DNA of 64,000 nucleotides from Ampullaceana balthica (lineage: Eukaryota > Mollusca > Gastropoda > Lymnaeidae), in contig CALYLW010000067.1 of the NCBI GenBank assembly GCA_944989445.1, positions 789,905 through 853,904 on the forward strand, given 5' to 3'. Of the stretch, positions 45,579-54,291 are shown piece after piece. Under the pieces are notes generated by a model. The model was not told the DNA's origin and did no database searches. It worked only from the letters and a program-made list of their open reading frames with translations. Position 1 is the stretch's first letter. Each line of letters starts with the position of its first letter. A program made the position numbers and the translations under genes.

Positions 45579-45740
45579 CTCACCACGTATCAACCAGACT
45601 CAAATCCATTAGCAAATCCATGCAGCACCATAAGTCGCATTAATGGTAAGTAATACTCATTATTGATTAGTTTAGTAACAGCATGACAGTGTCATTAAAA
45701 AGATGTTAGAGTCATAATTATTGTGCTTTTAGTGTTGAAA

Positions 45741-45783
45741 TTTGGCATAGGTCGTCCAATGCCAATGGACGACCTATGCCAAA
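45741..45783. repeat. Perfect 18-bp inverted repeat
   Basis: Arms TTTGGCATAGGTCGTCCA (45741-45758) and its exact reverse complement (45766-45783) around a 7-nt loop, at the 5' edge of the RTE-like insertion. Confidence 0.9.
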
Positions 45784-46269
45784 CAAACAAAGCAACTCAA
45801 CAGCTTCCACTTACGATGCTTGCGCAGGATTCTGCACATCAAGTGGCAGGACAAGATAACGAATGTCGAGGTACTCAGAAGGAGTCATATGCTGAGCATG
45901 CACTCAATCCTGAGTGAGAGGCGCCTGCGGTGGCTGGGACATGTCCGCAGGATGAACTCGGAGCGCATTCCAAGAGCCCTGCTTTACGGTGAGCTGGCAA
46001 CTGGTATGCGGAAGAGAGGACGCCCCTGCTTGCGCTTCAAGGATGTCTGCAAGAAAGACATGAGTCTGGCGCAGATAGACCATAAAACGTGGGAAACCAT
46101 TGCTGAGGAACGCATCTCCTGGCGGGCTAAAGTACGCGAGGGCATCCAAGTCGCGGAAGCTTCCCTTACAGTCAAGAGCGAGGAGAAAAGGGCCAGGAGA
46201 AAGGGGAAGGGGGGGTAGAGGAGCAGGAGGAAACGCCATCATCCCATGAGGATGGACGGATGCCATAGA
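45743..46269 (+). pseudogene. RTE-like LINE 3' fragment with 15-bp target duplication
   Basis: Encodes the C-terminal end of an endonuclease/RT protein: FHLRCLRRILHIKWQDKITN, RLRWLGHVRRMNSERIP, LLYGEL and RGRPCLRFKD, stop at 46216-46218. Flanked by the perfect 15-bp direct repeat TTTAGTGTTGAAATT (45728-45742, 46270-46284), as expected for target-primed insertion. Its 5' end begins with a hairpin (45741-45783). The GELATG...RGRP signature suggests RTE-type; the clade is by resemblance only. Confidence 0.8.
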
Positions 46270-47011
46270 TTTAGTGTTGAAATTACACAAAATGCAAAAA
46301 TTTACTTGAATTTTTAGTTTTAAGAAATATGTATTTATCTCACAGAATTACTTTTCGAAATATGTGGTGTTTATGGCTCTCTCAGACAAAAAGTTTCCCG
46401 ACCCCTGCACTACAGTGTGACTACAGCAGGGGTGTCCAAAGTCCGGCCCGCGGGCCAAAATGGCCCGTTGAGCAATTTTAACGGGCCCGCGGCATTATCT
46501 GAAATAATTAATTGACTGACCTATTATTTCTTTAATACTATCATATTTATAAGAAATGTCGAAATTTTATACTATTTTGAGTACGATAACAAGTTATTGT
46601 TTACCGATTACTAGACTTTCAGTCTTAAAGACCAAACAAGGTGAAAAATGTAGTTGCTTCTGTTTGTTCTGCTGTCATTGACGTTAAATTACAAAGCAAA
46701 ACAATCTCTTTATTCATTACTGATGCTGCCCCTGCCATGACTGGTGAACACAGTTGACTAGCAAAACGTGACTAAGGGCCATACATAAAGTGCGTCAAGC
46801 TCCAAGAGGGGGGGGGGTGTAAGAAAGTGTGACAGGGGAAGGGGTGGTCCGGCCATGTGTGATGTCACACATTTATTTTTTTTAATTAATTTTTATTTCT
46901 AATTTATTATTTTATTTTTTTAAAGTAAAATTTAAATAGCTTTAAAAATAATTTTCACAAAATTTGAATTAGTTTTATGTCAAAATAGCATGAAATGCGT
47001 ATCTTCTGAAT

Positions 47012-47660
47012 GTGTTGTTCATAAATCTGAATTGGATGCAGCAGGACTCATATCGAAGGATCAGGAATGGTTTTGACAATCAGGTTCGCACCAGCCAATA
47101 TTTCGCCGAAATATCGGACAGAAAATGTTGTAACAAATTACGAAGCTCATATGTCAACGTTTTACCTTCGAAATTCTTTCCTCATATAATCACAATTTAC
47201 CAAACAACTGATGGACTTAGAGCTTCAGAAAGAGCAGATGCAGATTTTCATAAGTTTCCTTCCATGTTTATGGCACAAACTCTCAAATTTGATGACATTA
47301 TTCCGGGATCAACAGGAGTTTTCAAAGTACAACCATATGAACTTTATTGTCCATCTTTGCAGACCAGCTTACTTGATCGAATTTGCAAACTATGTCAATA
47401 ATATTTTGCCTCACAATCAATGTTGAAGAAACATGCAGAACAACACAGAACTCGGGCTCAGGAGAATGTGCCCCCCCCCCACCCAAACTGTTCAAGAATC
47501 CACTCAGATAAAACGCATCCGTCCTTTGAGAATCACTTCTAGAAGTCAAAGAGAACATATGGCAGCTATTGCCAGAAGAGAAAATGCACATACAGAGGCT
47601 GTTGAGTGGCTAGATGAGAACGAGTTGATCTGTCTACAATTATCCTTCCAGGAAACGATG
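47012..47660 (+). pseudogene. Remnant of an unrecognised protein with a C2H2-like finger
   Basis: Readable 129-residue segment 47012-47401, including SQYFAEISDRKCCNKLRSSY, LPSKFFPHIITIYQTTDGLR and ELYCPSLQTSLLDRICKLC, then a stop, then YFASQSMLKKHAEQH in the same frame. CKLC...H...H forms a C2H2 finger spanning the stop. I do not recognise the family; the CC-x-LRSS / LPxKFxP style resembles large uncharacterised transposon-associated proteins, but this is a guess. It lies inside the 46775-51176 element and could derive from its autonomous relative. Confidence 0.5.
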
Positions 47661-48162
47661 ATGGATAAAGATTGATGACAGTCGTAACTATGGATGAACA
47701 CTTCACTTCACCATGGTAAGAGGATGTCCAGTGAATATTTTTGAATGAAATATAATTCACAGGACCATAATAAACAGATTCAAAATAGCACAAGAGTTGG
47801 TCACATAATTTATCAATCTAATCTTTTTTTAAAAATCCTTTATATTAACTCGTGGTGTCTGTTTGAGCCCTTGCTTGCTTGTTTGTCGAAAAAACTTTGG
47901 ATCAATTTTTAAACCACTTTCCCGTAAGCTAGCGATTTGAAATTTTGCAAGCAGTTTTGTACCGATGATAAAAACGATGTATCAAAATTTCAGATCGATC
48001 GCATTTACTGTTATTAAATTATTGAATTTTTAGATTATTTTATTTATCTCTATGTATCATGTTATTTTTTGAGATAGAGTGTCGCGCTTAGTATTATATT
48101 GAACAACCTTTCTGTCGCGCCATAAGGTGCGTATTTAATTGACAACACTTTTTATAAACATA

Positions 48163-48598
48163 CTAGCGTATCACCCGTCAAAAATGAAGGAAGTTTTCAG
48201 CTGAAATCTATTTATTTTATAAAAAATGCACTTTTTTTAGGGCGCCTACGGCGCCGACCTTTTCAAATGCCCAACCAACTTGTCCTTGTTTGATAAATAC
48301 GAAATATTAAACTTTCTGAAATGTACACAAAGTATTTTATAATAGGGGTTGTAGGGCGCCTAAGGCACCCCCTTTGTTTTTTTATTTTATAATTAACCAT
48401 CATCAAATGCTCTTTTTACATTGATCCATTTTCCAAAATTAAAATTCATGTATGAGCGAAAACAATAACGTCATATAATATTTTTTACAGCGCATCTTTA
48501 ATTTGCATACCTTTTGATACATTGGTGCAGTAATTTGGTTTTCCCTGCCTTCTAAAATTAGTAACGTCACGGACAGACATTGCAAATTATATTGTTTA
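48163..48598 (-). mobile_element. Helitron nested in the family-2 repeat
   Basis: Minus-strand 3' end CTAG (followed by T) with hairpin CTTCATTTTTGACGGG; same family end as 53988-54263. It contains GGGCGCCTACGGCGCC palindromes. The 5' end near 48598 is eroded (TA instead of TC). Confidence 0.65.
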
Positions 48599-48765
48599 AT
48601 TCCTGATCGGCGCGCATTATATTAAACATGTTTTACGACACATAACTTGCTTTTGAATATGAAAAAGATATATATTTTTTATTTTTAAATTTTTTTTATA
48701 TATTTTATTTTTGATTGTAACAAATAAAATGTACATTATATATTATTTCTTAAACATGAAAAACC

Positions 48766-49940
48766 TTAATTATCTTCTGTTATGTTTAATATCATGTTTT
48801 GAATTGTTTGTCTAAACATGTGTTCTCCAGTTATGTTTGTGTAACTGTGGTTATGGAAAAATGCCTTAAGTCTGTGATGCCATATGTGTTTTCTGTACTG
48901 TGAAAGTATTTTTAAGCTTATAGTTTGTTGTTTCTTATTTATAGAGTCTGGTATTATGTTTAGTGTTATTGCTTTGTCTATATCTACCTTGTGTATTGTG
49001 CCTGCTTGTATGAATTGTTGGAGTGTGTTTTTAGTTTGTAAAATTGTATTGCATGTGAGATATAAATGTTGTTCAGTCTCATCAGCTCCTGACCTACAGA
49101 GTGGACAGCCTATTCTTGCCCCTATGTCTTTATAATTTCTTGATGAGACAGGTGTTGTATTGTAATTTAGTCGGTATGTTATTTCTTTTTTTTATTTGGT
49201 ATTTCTTTGATATGTGTATTTTTAAAAGTTTCCTCAGTGTTTGTAATTCCATAAACTTGTGTCCATTTAATTCTATTGTTTAGAGGTGTTGCTTGTCTTT
49301 TTATTAAATGCGTATATATTTCTTTGGTTGTTTTGTGTAATACTTCTTCATTACCTTTTATTGCTTTGATGCATGCTGTATGAAATTGTGATTGATTTCT
49401 ACCCATATAATGTGCAGTGCTGTTATCAATTGCTATTAAATGGCCTATTCTGATTCCTAAGTAATAATGTGTGAATGTATTTTCTGATCTTTTTTTAATG
49501 GCTTGTCCTATAAATTTTATTCTGAGTGCTTGTATTTTTGTTTGTATGTCTTGCAAGTTTATTCCTCCATTTAGCTTAGATTGTATTAGTGTTGTATGTT
49601 TGATATTGTGTATTGTTCCTTGGAATATGTATTTAGTTATGTGTGAGTTAATTTCTTTTGAAATTATTGGTGGGGGTTCCCATATTGTTCCTGTATATAT
49701 CGTTTTGGGGATGACATATGTGTTTATAATTGTGCTCCTTCCAAAAATTGTCTGTGCTGTGTATTTGTTTCTGTCAATAATTTGTTTAATTGATTGTTCA
49801 ATATTCCTCCATATTTCAGTGTTTGTCTGTGTTTGATGATTGGTATAAAAGATCCCATAAATTCTAAGACTCTCCTTCCTAATTATGCCTAAGGGTAAAT
49901 CTAGTCTATCTTGCCACCTACCTATCCCCATAATTTCCAT
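48766..49940 (-). pseudogene. Tx1/L1-like LINE, C-terminal part
   Basis: Minus strand. Segment 49179-49940 (253 residues) has the region after the RT thumb typical of L1/Tx1 proteins: IIRKESLRIYGIFY, IFGRSTIINTYVIPKTIY, GTIHNIKHTTLIQSKLNGG, LQDIQTKIQALRIKFIGQ. After one frameshift near 49185 it continues as ITYRLNYNTTPVSSRNYKDI, then GCPLCRSGADETEQHLYLTC, a Cys/His zinc motif, to a stop at 48766. 5'-truncated insertion, fairly intact, so recent. Confidence 0.75.
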
Positions 49941-50418
49941 TTTGTATTTTTGGATGGTCTTGCGCTGCGCATTATAATAAACATTCTTTTATTTATGTCT
50001 CGTTCATAAAGGATTTACAGTTTATAGTCAAAAACTTGGTTCTGTACGGGTTTTAAAAAAAATAATTAAAAGTCAAATAGTTTTGTTTCCTTTTTATTAT
50101 TATTTAATCACTGGGTGAGGCCAAGTTTCGTTAATGTACTTCTTATCCTTTGTCAATAAATTGCATAACGGAAGATTATCTAAAACTTGACCTCACCCAT
50201 AAATGAAAAGGTAGCAGATAAATGATGTGTATTATACAATTGTCAAGTCTAATTTTTGCAATTTTTGTTTTCAAAGTCGATCTAGATTGAGTTACTGTTT
50301 CATTGAATAACTATGACAACTGTTGACAATTAACTATTCTACTATTAAAGTCATTTTAATAATCTAATAGTTCTTTTAATAAGTAGGGATGTTCCGGATT
50401 TCGACTCCAGCTCCGCGA

Positions 50419-50585
50419 CAGGGTCGGCCTAAGGGAATTGGAAGCCCTAGGCGAAGTGAATTTGGTGGCCCTAATTGTAATAGAAAAATAAAATAATAAT
50501 ATGAAAAGATTCTTGTTCGAGGCCCCCACTAATGATGAGACTAATCGGAGGCTGCCTAGTTTGCCTATGCTTATGGCCAGCCCTG
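50419..50585. mobile_element. hAT-type MITE, second copy
   Basis: CAGGGTCGGCCTAAGG...ATGGCCAGCCCTG, homologous to 45402-45578. Confidence 0.75.
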
Positions 50586-50619
50586 TCCGGGAAATCCGGA
50601 ATCCGGCTATTTTAACAAA

Positions 50620-50881
50620 GGAGCCGTCCATAAAGTACGTCACGCTATTTTTGACCATTTTTAACTCCCCCCCCCCTGTCACAAACTGTCACAAATCTTG
50701 GACCCCCCCCCCTAAAATACGTCACACTTTCAAACAAAACTGTTGTTTTTATTAACAAAATAATTAAAATTTAATATAAAACACCTTGACGCCACACATG
50801 GCCGGACCCTCCCCCCCTGTCACACTTTCTTACACCCCTCCCCCCCCCATCTGGAGCGTGACATACTTTATTGACGGTCCC
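50620..50881. mobile_element. Mini CRE-TIR element (262 bp)
   Basis: GGAGCCGTCCATAAAGTACG...CATACTTTATTGACGGTCCC, flanked by AAA on each side (50617-50619, 50882-50884). This subfamily carries GTACGTCAC in place of TGACGTCAC. Confidence 0.85.
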
Positions 50882-52026
50882 AAATCTGACGTCGGCTCCA
50901 GCCGGATTTCACTTCATAAATCTGTAAAATTCGGCTCCGGCAGGATTTCAAAATTTTGATTCCGGTACACCCTTACTTTTAAGTGGAAATTTTATATTTT
51001 AATACAGTTTAATAGTGAAGTGCATTTTAAGTATTAAATTAAATATTTTAATTAGGTTTTAATAACAAAAATTTATTTTGAAAGTGTGACGTACTTTAGG
51101 GGGGGGGAGATCCCGAGATTTGTGACAGTTTGTGACGGGGGGTCAAAATAGCGTGACGTACTTTATGGACGGCCCCCTACATCAAAGTCAGCGAAGAGGC
51201 TGGCAGAGATTTGAAACTCCACTGCATCATTCACTAACAAGTTCTTTGTGCCAAACGCCTTTGATGTGATCGTGTCCTAAACCCAGTGATAAAGGCTGTG
51301 AATCGTGAACTCTATTCGCCCTAAATTCTTGTTGCACTGCCAGTTTCAGCATTGTCTTCTTGACATCCTGGGAGAATACGAAGATGTGTATCACAATGGT
51401 ATAAGATCGCTCATTCGGGGGACAGCACGTCAGCGCTACTACGCACTTAAAGTTAAAGAAAGAAATTGGGCAATACATGTAAGTTAAGGAACAACCAATT
51501 CCAGAACTATCTGATACTGCTTGGCTGGCTGATTTTGCATTTTTTTAAAATATGACAAGACATCTAAACGTTCTTAACACACATTTTCAAGGGCACAATG
51601 CTGTGCATAAGCCAATTATATTTACATATCAAGGCCTTTGGGAACAAGCTGCAACTTTCTCAAAGACGACTGTCTCAAATGCAGCCTAATACAACACATT
51701 TCCCCTCACTACAGGAAATCATGAAAAGTTTTTTTTTAAAAGATGATTTAATGAGCAAAGGCAGAGGTAAATGCAGCTATCACATCCCTGACTGATGAAT
51801 TTCAAAGACGCTTTCAGGACTTTGCATTTATCGAAAAGGAAATCATGTTTTTGTCTTAACCTTCCTCTGTGGACCATGATAATCCTACAAGCAATCTGCA
51901 GCTGGAACTCATTGAGTTACAAAGTGATGTTGAATGTCGCAGCAGACAACAAAAGCTTTCTCTCATTGACTTTTACCGTCAGCTGGATAAAGAGAGATTC
52001 AACGAGATTCGAACATTTGCTTAGAA

Positions 52027-53595
52027 CAGTGGTTCCTAACCTTTTCGGCTCCATGCACCTCTTCAGATGCCCAAAACGTTCATGCACCCCCTCGTAAAAC
52101 TTGCAGAAAATGCATAATAAACTATGTTTATTTTAGGAACACAACACTAGCAAACAGAGAATTTATCTTCATCTTCTTTATCTTATCTATACAGACGCTC
52201 CTTCTACGCATTACCTAGTGTTGGGTACCCATTCGGAGCTGGGTGACTCAGGGACGCCCTAGGCCCCGGGAACAAATCCTTGCCTTGACATGGATTCGAA
52301 CCCGTGACCATCGGTACCACTCGACCACCGCGTCCCAGTGAGAGATCTGCTGATTTTTATGATCAATCAGTGATTTAAATCTGGGGACTGTTTTGGACAA
52401 AGCAACTCTCATGTCATCCTCTGCATTCAACTTATTCCTTGCCTTGGGTTTAATCGTCAAAAGTGTGGAGAATCCTGCTTCACAGAGATATGTTGTGACA
52501 AATGTGCCCTTTTTCGCTAGTTATGGGTAGGAATCTAGCTGGGCGCACCAAAATGCAATCGATGTATTGCAACTGAAGGCACTCCTCAGTACTTCTCTGA
52601 TTCTCAAATCAATCAGGCCATCTTTAGCAAGGTCACTGTCATCAATGTTATCCGAGTCACAGAGAAAAGGATTGCGAATCCAAAGGTTTTTCCTAGAAAT
52701 GTCTTGACAGATATACCCATCAAAGGACCTTTGAAATGTTGAAAGGTGTTCTGAAATTTCCACTTTGATGTTGTCAGGCAGTGATCCCTCAGTGCTTCCT
52801 TCTGCAGGAGATATTACAAATTCATCCAAGATTGGAAAGTTGGCCAAGTTGGACTTTTCTAGTCGTCGTTGGAATAGTTACACTTTGTTAAGGAATGCTT
52901 GCAATCTCTCAGTAGCATCCATTACAGTCACAGCAGGTCCTTGGAGAGATGTGTTCAACTCATTCAAGATGGAGAAGATGTCAGCCAGGTATGCCAAGTA
53001 GTGAATGAAATTTGGACATTCAAACTTCACAGCAAGGTCACTCTCTTTTTCTCGCAAAAAAAATGGCAAGCTCCACTCTCAGTTCGACTAACCGAGAAAA
53101 TATTCGTCCCCTGGAAAACCAGCGCACCCCAGTGTGGTAGAGCAGAACTTCATGCTCAGAGCCCACCTCCTGACAGAACAACTTGAAGAGGCGGTGGTTC
53201 AAGGCATGTGAGCGGATCGAATGTACAACTTGGACTGAAGTAGAAATAACTTATTTCAAGGTTGGAGGAAGAGTTTTGCATGCCAGGGCATGACTATGAT
53301 AGGATACAGTGTGTAGTGACAATATCTGGAACGTCTTTCTTTACAAGTGTTGAAAATCATCCTGACGAGAATCGAAGTATCTATCAAAAAAGGTTGTATG
53401 TGGGCGCCCTTTGACGTGACATGCTTTGCTTATGGTTTAAATTTTCAGATTATCAGTTTTTCTTTTTCTTTTTTTTCCTTCATCTTTTTTCCTTCCTCTT
53501 TTTCTCCCCCACCCCCTTCTGAATCGTTCATGCACCCCCTGGAACCTGCCCATGCACCCCTTGGGGGTGGACGCACCACGGGTTAGGAACCCCCG
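52027..53595 (-). mobile_element. ZBED5-like hAT element nested in hAT 2
   Basis: Ends CAGTGGTTCCTAACC and GGTTAGGAACCCCCG, with 8-bp duplication GCTTAGAA/GCCTAGAA (52019-52026, 53596-53603). Minus-strand transposase remnants at 52878-53069 (FIHYLAYLADIFSILNELN), 52521-52847 (LDEFVISPAEGS, SIAFWCAQLDSYP) and 52340-52520 (TTYLCEAGFSTLLTIKPKAR, then DDMRVALSKTVPRF), which match the C-terminal half of ZBED5-type hAT proteins. The N-terminal half is deleted; frameshifts are present. A SINE sits at its 3' coding end. Confidence 0.85.
52170..52336 (-). mobile_element. tRNA-derived SINE sharing the CR1-like LINE tail
   Basis: Minus strand: tRNA-like head with A box TGGTCGAGTGG (52317-52327) and B box GGGTTCGAATCC (about 52292-52303), a central CACCCAGCTCCGAATGGGTA block, then the 3' tail AGAAGGAGCGTCTGTA + AGATAAGATAA. 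The tail matches the 3' end of the CR1/L2-like LINE at 16581, 29152 and 60848. It is inserted at the stop-codon end of the ZBED5-like transposase remnant. Confidence 0.8.
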
Positions 53596-53987
53596 GCCTA
53601 GAAAGTGCTCTGCTTGTTTAGCTCGGCAAATTTGTGTGAACAGACATTTTCAGTTATGAATTTTAAGAAAAAACGTGTGAGGAGGAGGATAAGTGACTCT
53701 CACATGCGTGATATCATACGTATCAAAACCAGTGGCATTGAGCCTGACCTCTCCTATTTACTGCATTCAAGATCTCAGTTTCACCCTTCACATTAACATT
53801 TTGCAATAGAAAACTCTCAACCTATGTCAGTTTTATAATATTATTTTTATCCGGCCCGCGAATATCTTCCTAAAGTTATCCTTACGCACCCCATGGGTCC
53901 CCGGTACCATTCTGGGGGTCCGTGGAAAAATTAAAATTGATTTGGAGGTCCATGATCAACGTCATGGGGTCCGCGCACAACTTAATA

Positions 53988-54263
53988 TCAACATACATAA
54001 TTTGCAACGTCTGTCTGTCCGTGACGCTACTAATTTTAGAAAGCAGTGCACCAAATTACTGCACCAAAAAATAACTCTTTTCGAACGTTCCACATAAAAT
54101 GCAATATGAAAATAAATGAATAAAATAAAAATAAATAAAAGAAATAAAAGTTCTGTATTATATTACTTTTTATTCTGATGTGTATTTTTTCCAAATAAGT
54201 AGATTTCAGCTGAAATGTATTTATTTTGAAAACTTCCGTCATTTTTGACGGGTAATACACTAG
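53988..54263 (+). mobile_element. Short Helitron
   Basis: A|TCAACATACATAATTTG...hairpin CCGTCATTTTTGACGGG...ACACTAG|T. Same family as 10109-10363. Confidence 0.75.
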
Positions 54264-54291
54264 TAAAATAATAAAATTGTAATCCATTTTT

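Larger units (their letters stand above)
37777..45643 (+). pseudogene. hAT transposase pseudogene 1 (GTF2IRD2/ZBED-like) with three insertions
   Basis: Coding pieces: 37777-37807 (MAKRKKGDEY), 41940-41977 (FQQEWTEEFAF), 43621-45401 and 45586-45643. They read in one direction once the LTR element (37808-41934), CRE-TIR element (41978-43620) and hAT MITE (45402-45578) are set aside. Motifs: BED-like AVCLICSDN...HFETRH, LDESTDVSNLSQF, VCADGAPCMVGKNRGF, FHCIPHQEALCAQMC and the C-terminal dimerisation segment CEQSFSHLKNIKTNHRS. Independent decay: stop at 44042-44044, frameshift near 44190, further stops near 44260, 44430 and 44735. The element's right end, TTTCCCGACCCCTG, lies at about 46394-46407. 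The left end was not found. Confidence 0.85.
47829..50055 (+). mobile_element. Family-2 LINE-like repeat with two nested insertions
   Basis: Head AAATCCTTTATATTAACTCG, GATCGATCGC block, repeated GTGCGTATTATATTGA-type motifs, tail ATTTATGTCTCGTTCATAAA followed by GGATTTACAG. It is split by a minus-strand Helitron (48163-48598) and a Tx1/L1-like LINE 3' end (48766-49940). The copy at 60665-62212 shows the uninterrupted sequence at both insertion points. Confidence 0.7.
50386..50990. mobile_element. CCGGCTCCGG-type TIR repeat with nested elements
   Basis: Repeated TCCGGCTCCGG/GGAATCCGG motifs ending in GGTACACCCTTA. A shorter copy at 24612-24735 begins AAGGGTGTACGGGATTTC. The copy here is split by the MITE 50419-50585 and the mini CRE-TIR 50620-50881. 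Superfamily unknown. Confidence 0.5.
46775..51176. mobile_element. Large composite CRE-TIR element
   Basis: Left end AGGGCCATACATAAAGTGCG, right end CGTACTTTATGGACGGCCCC; 3-bp target duplication CTA (46772-46774, 51177-51179). Inside lie an unrecognised protein remnant (47012-47660), a family-2 repeat (47829-50055) with its own nested Helitron and LINE, and a CGG-type repeat (50386-50990) containing a MITE and a mini CRE-TIR. Confidence 0.7.
46427..53860 (+). pseudogene. hAT element 2: transposase remnants split by nested elements
   Basis: Left end CAGGGGTGTCCAAAGTCCGG with GCCCGCGGGCC; internal right-end match ATCCGGCCCGCG near 53850. Transposase remnants: 46690-46755 (ITDAAPAMTGEH), 51180-52026 (HCIIHQQVLCAKRL, LLDILGEYEDVYHN, DMTRHLNVLN) and 53604-53796 (ANLCEQTFSVMNFKKKRV, the dimerisation segment, to a stop at 53794-53796). 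The N-terminal half is missing. Split by the CRE-TIR element 46775-51176 and the ZBED5-like hAT 52027-53595. Many stops. Confidence 0.75.

Noticed and set aside
37777..45643. A domesticated hAT-derived host gene
   Set aside because: Multiple independent stops, a frameshift and three transposon insertions; no sign of retained coding.
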